Source: Isoetes taiwanensis
Taxonomy: Eukaryota > Streptophyta > Lycopodiopsida > Isoetales > Isoetaceae
Direction of reading: 5' to 3'
Length of the DNA stretch: 64,000 nucleotides
NCBI GenBank assembly: GCA_021234155.1
Contig: JAJEKV010000015.1
Coordinates: 5,775,194 to 5,839,193 of the forward strand
Part shown: in pieces, positions 48,410 through 58,491 of the stretch
Numbering within the stretch: position 1 is the stretch's first letter
How the letters are laid out: each line of letters begins with the position of its first letter
Notes under the pieces: generated by a model
Database searches by the model: none
The model's input: the letters and a program-made list of their open reading frames with translations, nothing else
Told to the model about the DNA's origin: nothing
Program-made: the position numbers and the translations under genes

Positions 48410-49985
48410 TTAGGTAACATCTATCAAAGTCGATATCAGTACTGTATCGTCAGCATATAAAAGCAACATGATAATATACCCTTCTAATGCAATGCCATCC
48501 CCACCAAATTGAGCTATCCAATCCTCTAGCTCATTTATAAACAGACCGAATAATGTGGGAGAAAGAGGGCAGCCTTGTTTAACTTCTATGTTACTCTCAA
48601 CTAGATCAGGGCATCGTTGGGATAACGAAAATGAGAGTTGTACCATTACCTTCTCATAGAGAGTCCTTACTGCACCTTGTAACTCAGTGGGCACTTCAAG
48701 TGCGTCAAGTCTACACATTGGGATCCTCAATACCAAGGCCATCTAGGCAACAAGTGATAAATAATTTTTTCACATTGACTAGTTCCATGATCCTATTTAC
48801 ATACAATAAGTGTATATAAGAGGTATCACTAATTTGATCTTTAACAATCTTAAATCTCCCCATAGATAATTGTGTTTCCTGCATGAAATAAAAAGACTCT
48901 ATTATAGATAGAGAATACACACTTTTTTAAGTAGAAAACATGTCATCTTTCAATCAATTGCCCCATCTATAATTCAAATTATTGGGCCTCAAAGGTGAAT
49001 GTCTTTGATCATGCTGCTGATCCAAAGACATAGGGGTGCTCCCAACCATTTGGACACTCTCAGAAGAGCTACTAGCCCATGTTCTTCCCCCTCTTCCTTC
49101 ATTAAGTGTTCTACCCCCTCTTCCAGGTGGGTTTCTACCTCCTCTTGCCATTGGAAGGCCTCTATCCATGTAAGCCCCTCTATGAGGTTGCTCAGATCTC
49201 CCCCTTCCTCTGTTATTTCTACCCTCACCTCTTCATGCACCTCTATACTCACTTCTTCCTCTTCCCTTCTATTAGGTGCACCAGGGGCATCTTCCACTTC
49301 TCTTGTTCTTTTCATCATAGAAGTATTATAATCTGAGAATCTAGGTGGTTTTATTAACCGTTCAATATGTCTCAGCCCATTACCATTATGGTCTCCAAAT
49401 AATTTGGCATCTGGGTTATTAACATATTCCAGGAGTCATTCCATCATAAATTTTCTAATAAAATAGAAGATCAAGCACTGCGGATCAAGGCCTCAATACC
49501 AGGATTAGAGGTCCAGATTATAAACTGACTCCATCTAGAAACAATAGAATCTCCCTTGAAGAATAATTCAAGATGGTTCATCATGAACCACAATATATGA
49601 TCCATCCATAGTACTCCTTTTGAGGTGCATGAATTCTGGGGGTGTGGACAACGACAATAAGGCCTTTTCCAGTTTGGCCATTTAGTTTCATAGTCATTCC
49701 CCCGTGCCTTGCTGCCTGTAGGCAAATCCTTTTTTTACAAAGGCAATTAATGGTTCCTCAACACATTTGTAAGGATCAAATGAAGACAAGGAGAACTTTT
49801 GAATACTAGTCTCTCTATCACATACAACAGTACCCATGCTAGCAAAGTTGGCATATTTGTCCATCCATGTGGCATAAGAGGACTTATCAGCTTCTATTCC
49901 TCCTAAGTAACAATATGCCTCAATAGGTATTGGGGCAAGTAAGTTAAATGAATAGAGCTTCCATACTTTATTATCCTTCTCTCCT
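48410..49985 (-). mobile_element. Minus-strand LINE fragment (jockey/L1-like), degenerate
   Basis: On the minus strand an open piece 48742-48410 has the RT palm: VPTELQGAVRTLYEKV, VKQGCPLSPTLFGLFINELE and LLLYADDTVLIS, with the catalytic YADD intact. Upstream on the same strand, 48920-48760 contains FMQETQLS, reminiscent of the endonuclease motif LQETKL. Pieces between 49985 and 48960 (for example SSYATWMDKYANFASMGTVV and an acidic stretch rich in Glu) may be the element's ORF1. Most of the endonuclease and RT N-terminus is deleted. This RT type is seen in LINEs of early-diverging land plants and algae. Confidence 0.75.
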
Positions 49986-50392
49986 CAGTGGTGTCTTTGG
50001 CGACTTGGAACGACTTAGAGCAGGTCCAGAAGGCATTTTTGACGCGGGCACTTGGGGTCAAGCTCTCAGTTCCATATCAGATCTTGTTGCAGGAGACAGG
50101 ATTCATGCCCCTGCAGCATGCGGCCCTCGATAGACACATTGTTTATTTCCAGAAGGTGGCCAGCATGGGCGACACTCGGCTCCCGCACTTGGCTTACGCT
50201 GCACACAGACGCCGGCCGGGATAGGCTGAGGGGCTACTTGGACTCTTATTTCCTGGGGAAGCTCTGGGACCACCATGCTCTGGAACAGGTAAAGGTGGCA
50301 CACTACAAACAGCATATAAACCCCACCCTGGTTCGAGGCCCACAGCTCTACCTGCGTTCTCAATTGCCCATGAAGAAGCAGAGGATCATTGG

Positions 50393-50676
50393 GTCAAAGC
50401 ATGGAGGTGGGGGACACTTTTTGTGTCAGCGACACATGGTGCTTAGTGGGTACTTTATGGGGCTATTTTCTTTGCATTTTTGGCAAATATTTTTCTTTCA
50501 TTTTTTGATATTTTTTTCGGAAACGCATTCACATTACGCCTTGGAATACAAAATTTCAGCTTCATCGGAGTTATAGAAAAAAAGATAAAAATAAATAAAG
50601 TTTTCAGCATTAGGTGCTTAGCGGGTGCTTGATTGGCGCAAAAATGCCCCCCAACTCTATGCTTTGACCCCATTGC
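50393..50676. mobile_element. MITE-like element, about 284 bp
   Basis: Starts GGGTCAAAGCATGGAGGTGG and ends with the inverted complement CTATGCTTTGACCC. The inverted similarity extends over some 38 bases with a few mismatches. The four bases CATT flank both ends and may be the target duplication. It splits the LINE coding sequence cleanly: the frame before it (to HEEAEDH) and after it (from HHLRLETGRW) are both LINE-like. The internal part is AT-rich and non-coding. Superfamily unassigned. Confidence 0.72.
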
Positions 50677-51253
50677 GTCCATTCGAACAGGGGCCCACCA
50701 TCTTCGGCTTGAGACGGGTCGGTGGGTTGGAGAGCCGCGCCAGAACAGGCTTTGTCAATGTTGCCCGCTGTGGGTTGTTGAGGATGAAAGCCATGCCTTC
50801 CAGAGCTGCCCAGCCTATAGTCAGATTCGGGCTCGCTACATTCTCTTGGTGCGACCTGGTCTGCCCCTGCACGAGCTACTCACCCGGGGGATCCACCTTC
50901 TTTATAAGGGATATGCCACCTGCGTGCATAGGGTAGCCGAAAAACCCCTAGTATACGTGTTTCTGATAGGCAAATTTGACCCCTTTTTGTATGGTTTTAC
51001 AACTAGAAGAACATCCCAAAACGCCTATGACCCCTAGTATACATACGAAAAAGGGTAAAAAATTGCCCCCTTCCATTGATGCACGTGGTTTTGACAGGTT
51101 CCACAAGGTGACGCCCCCTTGGCTACTCAGTACGCCGTCAGTTCGATCCCTTGGCTCCTACCTCCAGGAGGTTTTGGATCTGCGGACTCACCTCTGCCCC
51201 CGGGCGCCTATCTGAGGTGCCGGGAATTCATGTGTATATGTATATTTGTACAG

Positions 51254-51330
51254 CTGCCAGGGGGCTTGTTGCTGCGACGGTTTTTCCCTCCTAAGGGGGG
51301 GTTTTTTAATCCGGGTAGCAACGGGCTTGC
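51254..51330. repeat. Stem-loop with GGGGTTTTTTAATCCGGG
   Basis: GTTGCTGCGACGG pairs imperfectly with CCGGGTAGCAAC. The loop carries CCTCCTAAGGGGG followed by TTTTTTAATCC. The arrangement resembles 24629-24715, including the shared GGGGTTTTTTAATCC just before the 3' arm. It lies in what appears to be the 3' region of the plus-strand LINE fragment. Confidence 0.6.
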
Positions 51331-51420
51331 TGCACCCGTGTAATTTGGGTCCCATAGGCCGATTGGCCTTCGCGGACGATAAAAGAATCTTCCTTCCTTC
51401 CTTCCTTCCTTCCATTGCTC

Positions 51421-51950
51421 AACTAGTCTTCTTGGTACTAAAGGAGTAGAATACCTCTTAAAAGCTTTATCGATATATATATGCTTTATCATCTGTTTGA
51501 ACTCAAAGCTCAAAAAATCTTCTATACAGTCTGATGTTGATCTCCTGTATCTTTTGGGTCGTTTTGTCTATTTGGTCAACGTTTCATAAACTTGTCCCTA
51601 TTTGTATTTTTTTTTTCATTTTCTTAAGAAATGCCTCAGATCAGGGCTTAGATTAGACTGCCACCTGGTCTAATTGAAGATTGCAATTGAAAGTCTTTTA
51701 GTTCCAAAATTGGTTCTAAATGGATTAAAGTCTGTTGTATAAACAGACTAGGAGTGTTTTTTTGGGTTGCCCCTAGGGGGGCAAACCCTTGTTTATGTGG
51801 GCTTTTGGCATATCCTAGGTATATGCTAGAATATCCCTAGGATATGCTGGTGACTGCTAAAAACTTATGATTGGCTGTAAATGCTAGGTCACTTCTGTTG
51901 GTGGGCAGCCGCTCTCCAAACCGGCTAACCGGAGAGGTCTTTTTGAACAA
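51421..51950. other. Gene-free stretch
   Basis: AT-rich with a CCCCTAGGGGGGC palindrome near 51771-51783 and repeated CTAGGATATGC-like words (51812-51848). No gene seen. Confidence 0.45.
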
Positions 51951-52340
51951 ATGGTGCTCGAACAGTTCGACAAGCTGAGTATTAGAGTAAGTAGACCTAA
52001 GTCCTTTCTATTTAGAGCTCCAGAAGTCGGAAAGGTCTCTAATTGTTGCATCCCCCGTTGTTTTCTCCCTAACGATGTTGCAGTATCCGGTATTCAATTA
52101 GTTCCAAGAAAATGCTCTTCTTCCAATTCTTTCTCCACCGTCAGCGATCAATCTGCAGCATTCCTGGCTTTTCAAACAAATCTCCAAGCTAGTGCTCATA
52201 AGACTTCTGATACCGCATCTGGGTTCTGGAGTCTGTTGATACTGAAGCCCGCTGCTAAAGGCAGCTATAGTACCGTCTTTGTTTTTTGTTTGAAGATGAA
52301 GCAGGGTCTCTCACCCTCTCCACGTTTTAGGGCATGTTGA
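51951..52340 (+). CDS. Uncharacterised 129-codon open frame
   Basis: Starts ATG 51951. The first 60 residues are rich in Ser, Arg and hydrophobic residues and poor in acidic ones (for example KLSIRVSRPKSFLFRAPEVG), which resembles a plastid transit peptide. The remainder is serine-rich with no recognised domain. It could be the first exon of a plastid protein whose other exons are missing or not recognised, or chance. It is the longest plus-strand frame in this stretch. Confidence 0.25.
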   Translation: MVLEQFDKLSIRVSRPKSFLFRAPEVGKVSNCCIPRCFLPNDVAVSGIQLVPRKCSSSNSFSTVSDQSAAFLAFQTNLQASAHKTSDTASGFWSLLILKPAAKGSYSTVFVFCLKMKQGLSPSPRFRAC

Positions 52341-52579
52341 TATCTCGAAGGAAAGTGACTTTGAAATAGGGCAAGAAGCAACAAATTTATGTGCGAGTCT
52401 GTGAGCACACTATTTCCTTCTTTTTCTTTTCGCTTTCAGTTCAATCACCTTGCTTGCAAATCTAATGAATCCATTTTCAGTACTTCGTCTCTGCACAAAT
52501 AGGAAGCAAAAGGACAGGCCGAGCTGTAGCAATAGAAAACATGGCAGTAAGGATTGATCTAAATAAGAGCCGTGCTTCT

Positions 52580-53690
52580 GGGCTCAAACGGGAGGAGTAC
52601 TTGAGGTGTGGTAAGAAGTATAATGATTAAGAGCCACGAAATCAGCAGAGCCCTTGATAAGCAGAGTTTCCTCTTCAAAGTAAGAAGTATAATGATTAAG
52701 AGCCACGAAATCAGCAGAGCCCTTGATAAGCAAAGTTTCCTCTTCAGTAAATACTGGCAGATGATCACCAACTGTTTGCCTCATAGAAGCAGGATAATCA
52801 CCAAAGACTATAGGATCCAACGACCTGCATGAATTAGGCACTTAGTTTATTGCCAATACCTTTGCTTTATCCTTTTAGTTGAAAGGTCTAAAGTTACCAT
52901 CCCAGTTGAAAATCCAGTGCTCTCTGAGCTGCTTCTGCATCATCATCAGTATCAGTAAGGGGCTCAACCAGCTGCTAAGAAGATCAATTCCAATGTATCC
53001 CATCTGTTTGGACTGCATACGAAAATATTTGACATATAGTCCACAAATATATGTATCTGCATAAAAAATACCTGAAAACTGCGCCTATATATGTTCACAG
53101 CATGGGCATGTGCAAGCAACATGTTATGATGTCTGATATATTGCTCTTTCGTTGAGTTGGCAACAGTGATAGTAGCTGGGTAAGAAGTCACATATTAGAT
53201 TAGATTTTAGCCTACAGTTAGAAGCCAGCCTACAATGCCACCAAATTTTCCTTTGACAATGAGAAAAAGAACAATTTTTGGATGGAAGCAAGCCAAATCA
53301 CTCTCTACCTGATGCCATAGAAGGTTCATTAATTGTTATCTAATGCTTCACGCGATCTCCAAATGCCTCAAAGCATATTTCAGCATAGGCTGCAAAATCC
53401 TCACTGAACAAGAAGATGAGATGGAGGTTTGTCATCATGGATCCTCTGATAATGCTAATAACTCACATAGTTCTTGGTTTCAGCCAGACATCCCACAGGG
53501 TTCCAAGTGCACGTGGGGCATCAAAATGGTATAACGTTACATATGGTTGGATGCCTGGACTATGAACGATGTTATGAGTGACCACAAAGTTCTCTCTATA
53601 TCATATAGGGGAAAGCTTACCTTTCTTCAACAAGCTGTTTATCACATCGTTGTGGTGTCTGATACCCTCCATATTCACAGATCCTCAACC
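52580..53690 (-). pseudogene. GH1 beta-glucosidase gene fragment, decayed
   Basis: Six minus-strand exons in family-1 glycoside hydrolase order: 53690-53621 (NMEGIRHHNDVINSLLKK), 53554-53467 (GIQPYVTLYHFDAP), 53403-53309 (EDFAAYAEICFEAFGDRVKH, stop, ITINEP with the acid/base Glu), about 53160-53072 (HHNMLLAHAHAVNIYRRSFQ), 53003-52898 (GYIGIDLLSSWLSPLTDTDD, ALDFQLGW) and 52824-52584 ([30 protein letters not shown]). GT-AG sites and phases join correctly at the junctions checked. The Trp of the KYWITINEP motif is TAG, the exon 2 end has lost the usual GGW segment, and a 69-base in-frame duplication lies in the last exon. The N-terminal exons and the C-terminal half with the ENG nucleophile were not found. 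Such enzymes hydrolyse beta-glucosides in apoplast, plastid or vacuole. Confidence 0.88.
52612..52748 (-). repeat. 69-bp in-frame tandem duplication within the GH1 exon
   Basis: GTAAGAAGTATAATGATTAA begins at 52611 and again at 52680. The two copies differ by about two bases. On the minus strand the unit is exactly 23 codons ([19 protein letters not shown] plus flanking residues), so the frame is kept. Confidence 0.93.
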
Positions 53691-53719
53691 CTCTATATCA
53701 GGAAGGGAGGCAATGAGAC

Positions 53720-55239
53720 ATAAGTTAAGAACTGAAGTTGTTTATGATATTTTAAATGATATATTTGAAGCAGTAGGTAATGCAAATAAGCTTGAAATAG
53801 AGCAATCCAATATGCCAAGAAGTCCCCAAAAGATTGACACAGTCTGTTCTTCAAAAGAACCCAGTCACAAGAAGTTCAAGCTCCAGCTTTTTTGAAGAAC
53901 CCAGTCAAATGCTGGCTCAAAAGCGTTGGAGGATGCATGGAGCAGAACTTTTGAAGAACCACAAGAGTGTAGATCGAAATGGAGGCAAAGAAAGTGTGCA
54001 CATGCAGTTACTTTTTGTAACAGAGGAATAGGGGAGAGGAATAGGGGAATACGGTAAATCAGGTTGCTTCAAAAGAAAATGCAAATGCAGCTACTCTGGC
54101 GATTATTTTTGCACCCATCCAGGTTGAATGTCAGCCTCTGCTTCTTCCTCCATTGCCAGCATCAAGCACAGAGGTTAAAGACTCGATAAAAAATGCTGAA
54201 ATTAATGCCCAAGTAGTGATTCTCAACCTGCCATTGCAACCGTGTAAAATGCCTTTGAACTACAGGCTAGGTTACAGCCCTTGCTTTGGTGTCTTGTACA
54301 ATCAGGCTATAATAGTCGCTGCAGCATTTTTATCTCCTATTTTAAACTGGCACACTGTACATGCAGCAAAGGAAGAGCTTAATCAGGCGAAACAAAATGT
54401 TGGTACGAGGTTGCAGAACTCCAGGTAAATTAATCTCCTTATTATACGAGGTTGCAAAACTCCATAGTCATGTAACAGAGATTTTAATTGTATTTAATAA
54501 TACTGGCATGTTAATAATTTGAAAGAGGGACATTGGAAGCTATATGGAATTTGTGGACCAACTCAACTCAGAGAGTAGTATTTACCCGTTTGTTACAGCA
54601 AAGAGCATTCGTGCAGTACCAAATCTTAAAAAAAAAAAGTAAACAGACCCCAAAGGTCTCTGCTCAAAAAAATTTGGTCACCTCAAGAAGTTTTTTATCT
54701 GCATGGAAGGCTTGACGAATCTAGTAGGGAGGCCCTTATCAAGTGAACATCCATGCTGGCCTCATATGATTTCGGCTTTGATGCTAGAAGATAAAGCTTC
54801 ATCAAACCAATTTATTGCTAGGATTTCAATAGGATTAAGATGTTTGGAAATTATATCTACATTTTCTACTTCAACATATTAGGACAAAATACTACTAGGA
54901 AATAAAGCTGAGATGTCTAATAAGCATGTCCTCTTGGCGAGGAAATATAGATTAATGAAAAAGATGTCTTTAAGGACTCGAGTAGAACAGTTAATAAATT
55001 CCAATCGTTAATTCTTCAAAGAATTCTATTTATGCAGTTTTGTTCTTTCTCTTCTGATGTAACAGTTATTTTGAAAGGGGTTATTAAGGCGACATAATAT
55101 GCTAATAAATAAAAATAATGACTGTATTCCCACATCGACATGCAACAATCGTAACTAACACAGCAACATGCAACAATTGTAACTACCACATCAACATGCA
55201 ACAACTATCACTTCATTCTAATGCACAAATTCTTACAAC
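53720..55239. other. Gene-poor stretch
   Basis: Open frames at 53578-53895 and 54153-54428 have no recognised domain. A 21-base word, CAACATGCAACAA-like, recurs at 55137-55205 (three times). Nothing else stands out. Confidence 0.4.
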
Positions 55240-55450
55240 CTTCATAAAATCTAAGAAAACCTTACAAAATCTAAAAGAATGTAAGCGAACCTAAAGGTAT
55301 CTCATTAAATTTAAGAGAATCTAAGTCAATCTATGGGAATATACACAATATCTTGGAGAACCTAAGGGAATTCGGGGAAGCCTTTATAGAATCTTGCTAA
55401 GTCTCATAAAATCACATAGAATCTTGGAGAATCTAGAGGCTTCTTGGGAT
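55240..55450. repeat. Degenerate repeat of about 10 bp, consensus GAATCTAAGR
   Basis: Words such as AAATCTAAGA, GAATCTAAG, CAATCTATGG, GAACCTAAGG, GAATCTTGG and GAATCTAGAGG follow one another at spacings of about 9-11 bases across 200 bases. The spacing approximates one helical turn. No coding frame is kept. Confidence 0.65.
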
Positions 55451-55646
55451 AATTTTTGGAAATATAGGGTAATTCTACTGTATATGTCCAACTGCATCCT
55501 ACTCCAACAACATCTCAACACCTAAGCAGAATTTAGTAATGCAAATGCGAACCATCACCTTCACAAAATGTGAATGTTTTAAAATACAACTACAACTTAA
55601 GCCACTTCACTCTCCAGCCATGGAGGGCAACCCTCCGTGCGCAGCA

Positions 55647-55648
<2 letters not shown>

Positions 55649-55678
<30 letters not shown>
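55649..55678 (-). other. Poly(T) run of 30, possible retroposon tail
   Basis: Thirty T after GCGCAGCACC. Read on the minus strand it would be the poly(A) of a retroposon lying to its right. No flanking duplication or coding matter was identified, so the nature of the element is open. Confidence 0.4.
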
Positions 55679-55680
<2 letters not shown>

Positions 55681-55870
55681 ATAATACCCTTGGATCAGGC
55701 CCTTTTAATACCCATAATATTGCGGCATGTGAACATTTCAAAGAAATCATTGCATAGAGACAATAGCAATAAATTATATATAGTATGGCTCTGTTGTTTG
55801 AAGGATTCATTCCTTGCATTAAACATAAACATCTTCATATTGGGTACAGGAATATTGCATCATTGTGTTA

Positions 55871-56080
55871 GATACTTGCATTTAAATGATTTTGATGGTC
55901 CATGATACTTAAATGAAATACACATATGCTTTACACTGTGTTAGATGCTTGCATCTAAATGATTTTGATGCTTCACGATACTTAAATGAAAATCACATAT
56001 GTTTTTTAGTGGATGCTTGTATCTAAATGATAATGCATGTTCCCTAAATGAAACTCATATATGCTTTACAAAGGACTAAG
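55871..56080. repeat. Three tandem copies of a roughly 70-bp unit
   Basis: Copies start at 55871, 55944 and 56012, each GATRCTTGYATYTAAATGAT, and include CTTAAATGAAA and CACATATGYTTT. Divergence increases toward the third copy. Confidence 0.85.
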
Positions 56081-56818
56081 AATCTATGAATTCCTATGCA
56101 TTCTAATTTTAGAGACAATCGTTAAATGATAAAATCTTGCATATTCATATTTGAGGAAGTTACATAAATATGTATCATATATATCACATATCACATATAT
56201 AAAAACGCAAGTACTTGTCTCGGGTTATAACATGCACCAAAACTAAATTTTTGGTCAATCTTTGGAGAGGGCAATGAATCTGGCAGGACATCCCAATTTT
56301 GGAGATGTGTGATATGGAGAAAATCAAGAAGAAAATGCCAGTTGTTTACCTTATGAAAAACAAGTCTATACTGCTATGGACGTGCAATGTATATTGTAGA
56401 GGAGGTGGTGTGAATTTTTCTAATAGTCAACATATGTGGACTGTGACATGCATTTACCTTTCGTTGGATCAATCACGTGTAAGTTGAAACGAAAGAAAAT
56501 CTTTTTATTTTTCATTGCAAGAGTAGTGTTTATAAACGTTTTGGCACTGGAAAAAAGATGCAATACTTGTGAACCACATTGACCTATATCACAAAGATGT
56601 TGTGGTATATAGCTATGCAATAAAGGGTTCCAGGGGGATTTGATTTAGATGTATAAATAACCATACATAAAACCAGAGACCATACCCCTAGCAACTGAAT
56701 GGGTTGTTATATATTAAAAATACGTTAGGTCGTTGGTTGTATTGGTCAAAGCATCCATATTAGAACATTGAATATTTTGGTAGAGCTTCTGGTCCCCGTA
56801 TAATATTTTTAGACCTTC

Positions 56819-56914
56819 GGCAAATCCATATTTTATATTTCAAAATCATAGGCAAAACTGTATTTTATATTTCAAAATCATAGGCAAAGCCATATTTCAT
56901 ATTTGAAAATCATA
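56819..56914. repeat. Three tandem copies of a 32-bp unit
   Basis: Copies at 56819, 56851 and 56883, each GGCAAA...TATTTCAAAATCATA with small changes. Confidence 0.9.
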
Positions 56915-57477
56915 GGTGCCCCCAATCATAAATGACGAGAATCAAAATGAGATGTGCCCAGACGCCATAAGATACGTTTTGGGCAGTAGGATCAACTGAT
57001 TCGACGATGGAGGTTGTTCAGAGTGCATCTTATTTAGAATATACTGCTTTGCAAGGTTTTACCAACCGCCATATAAGCAATGAGGCTCTCTATGAAGAAA
57101 AAGGTAATATTTTGATAGGACATCCCTTTCCTATATAGTTTGACTGTATGTCAATATATCTGCTTCATAATAGTTTGTACTATTAGTGACAAGTAAGGAT
57201 TTTCTGATAATGCCTGGCAACTTCATCTCTGCCTTCGAGATTGATTTCTTCCCACAGAAAGCACTAGGAAAAATGTAAAGGGGCTTTCTTAAATAATAAA
57301 AATCACGGAGTTGGGGGCCCTAGGAATTCGAGAGCTTCAAATATTGATATCTACTTTATATGAGTTGGGAGTCCTAGGCATTAATTGGGACAATGGCTTT
57401 TAATAGTGAAATTCAAACTATTGACAAATCATAATACCCACATATAGGAGGGTGAAATTCAAATACTATTGGAAAAC

Positions 57478-57740
57478 AAATATATCCTTATCTAATTGGC
57501 ACTATGAAAAAGACGATTCAAGCCTACGTGGATAGTACCAGAAAATATGCTGATGGCATATTCTAAAGGAAAGGACGTGTCTATTCTCCATATCGTGAGT
57601 ATTCCCCAAACGCCCCTTTGGATTGCAGGGCTGTTAAATCTCTTTTCAATTCGATCACTCCTTGCCATCACCAATTCAAGTAAAGACGAATCCGCTAAAG
57701 GCAAAAGCATGCTACATTCATCAAGATCTCCTCAATAGCG
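57478..57740. repeat. Third, more diverged copy of the ELO-proximal block
   Basis: Shares CATATCGTGAG, TTTGGATTGCAGGG, GTTAAATCTCTTTTCA and CACCAATTCAAGTAAAGACG with 58075-58180 and 60217-60320. It lacks the hairpin. So the region just upstream of the ELO gene exists three times. Confidence 0.85.
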
Positions 57741-57777
57741 GGCAAAAATTTGAAGCTGGATCAAAATTTCGTCGGAG

Positions 57778-57907
57778 AATTTGAATGACCATCAAATTTC
57801 TGAAGGAAAGTTTCAGGTGACCTGGCGGCGCCACTCGCGGCTCCGCCGCTCGTGACCCGCCATGTCACCTGAAAATTTTCTTCAGAAATTTGAAGGTCAT
57901 TCAAATT
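57778..57907. repeat. Near-perfect 130-bp hairpin (foldback), copy 1
   Basis: Arms of about 50 bases (left AATTTGAATGACCATCAAAT onward; right ending GGTCATTCAAATT) pair with only a few mismatches. The GC-rich tip GCGGCTCCGCCGC forms its own small stem. It resembles a small foldback MITE or a small-RNA precursor. Confidence 0.9.
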
Positions 57908-58296
57908 ATATTACTCAAGGAATATACCCTTATCTAATTGCCACCATGGAACTGACGATCCCGGCCTACGTGGACACTCCCTGTCCATGAATTCTCTTTC
58001 CAGCAATTTTCAGTGCCGGAAAATATCCCGGTAACATATTCTACCGGAATATGCAGGACATGGCTTTTCTTGTCCATATCGTGAGCATTCCCAATTGCCC
58101 TTTTGGATTGCAGGGTCGTTAAATCTCTTTTCAGTTCGATTTCTCCTCACCATCACCAATTCAAGTAAAGACGAATCCGCTGCTCCATCTACTTTCTAGG
58201 TAGCTCTAGATTTGTTTGTTGCTTTAAATCCGGTGAGAAATGGTCCATTATAGGATTACAAACATATATGCCTGTTGTATTATACGAAGATGAGAG

Positions 58297-58437
58297 TCGC
58301 ACTTACCCAGTTCATTCTCAACACACACTACAAATGAAAGGGTTCGCACTTACCTGATTCATTCTTAGCACACACTACATATGGTGGGACTTGCACTCAC
58401 CGAGGTACACCCCAATCTAAGGGTCTAACCACACATC
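58297..58437. repeat. Three tandem copies of a 47-bp unit
   Basis: Copies at 58297, 58344 and 58391 share GCACTTACC, GATTCATTCT-like and CACACACTACA. Present only between the two segmental copies. Confidence 0.88.
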
Positions 58438-58491
58438 ACCACCAAGGTAACAAATATATCATATATTTCTAAAGCAAATCCAAGTATTTTT

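Larger units (their letters stand above)
49985..51420 (+). mobile_element. Plus-strand LINE 3' fragment with a MITE-like insert
   Basis: Coding pieces 49988-50220 (VSLATWNDLEQVQKAFLTRA, LLQETGFMPLQHAALDRHIV) and 50640-50900 (RQNRLCQCCPLWVVEDESH, AFQSCPAYSQIRARYI) match the region after the RT, including the Cys/His-rich zf-RVT segment (C-X2-C...H-X4-C). Between them lies an insertion with terminal inverted repeats. GC content is higher than the surroundings. The 3' part (51080-51390) holds a stem-loop and ends in a TTCC simple repeat (51389-51413), which may be the element's tail. It faces the minus-strand fragment head to head. Confidence 0.75.
56217..58260. repeat. Segmental duplication, distal copy
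   Basis: Collinear with 58492-60400, which lies against the ELO gene. Shared landmarks include GGTTATAACATGCAC-like (56223, 58498), the AATCACGTGTAA region (56470, 58630), TTTTGATAGGACATC (57113, 58897), TTTTCTGATAATGCCT (57200, 58992), ACCCACATATAGGAGGGT (57438, 59150) and the hairpin at 57778 against 59907. The promoter-proximal part (57900-58260 against 60040-60400) is the most similar. No ELO coding sequence follows this copy. Confidence 0.85.

Noticed and set aside
49000-49336. Plus-strand frames of 76-110 codons at 48999-49336
   Set aside because: They mirror the acidic minus-strand frame of the LINE fragment; the complement of Glu-rich codons gives Ser/Leu/Pro-rich shadows.
54153-54428. 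91-codon frame as an uncharacterised gene
   Set aside because: No motif, no splice context and atypical composition; probably chance.
58297-58437. CRISPR-like array
   Set aside because: Three direct 47-bp tandem copies without spacers in plant nuclear DNA; a plain tandem repeat.
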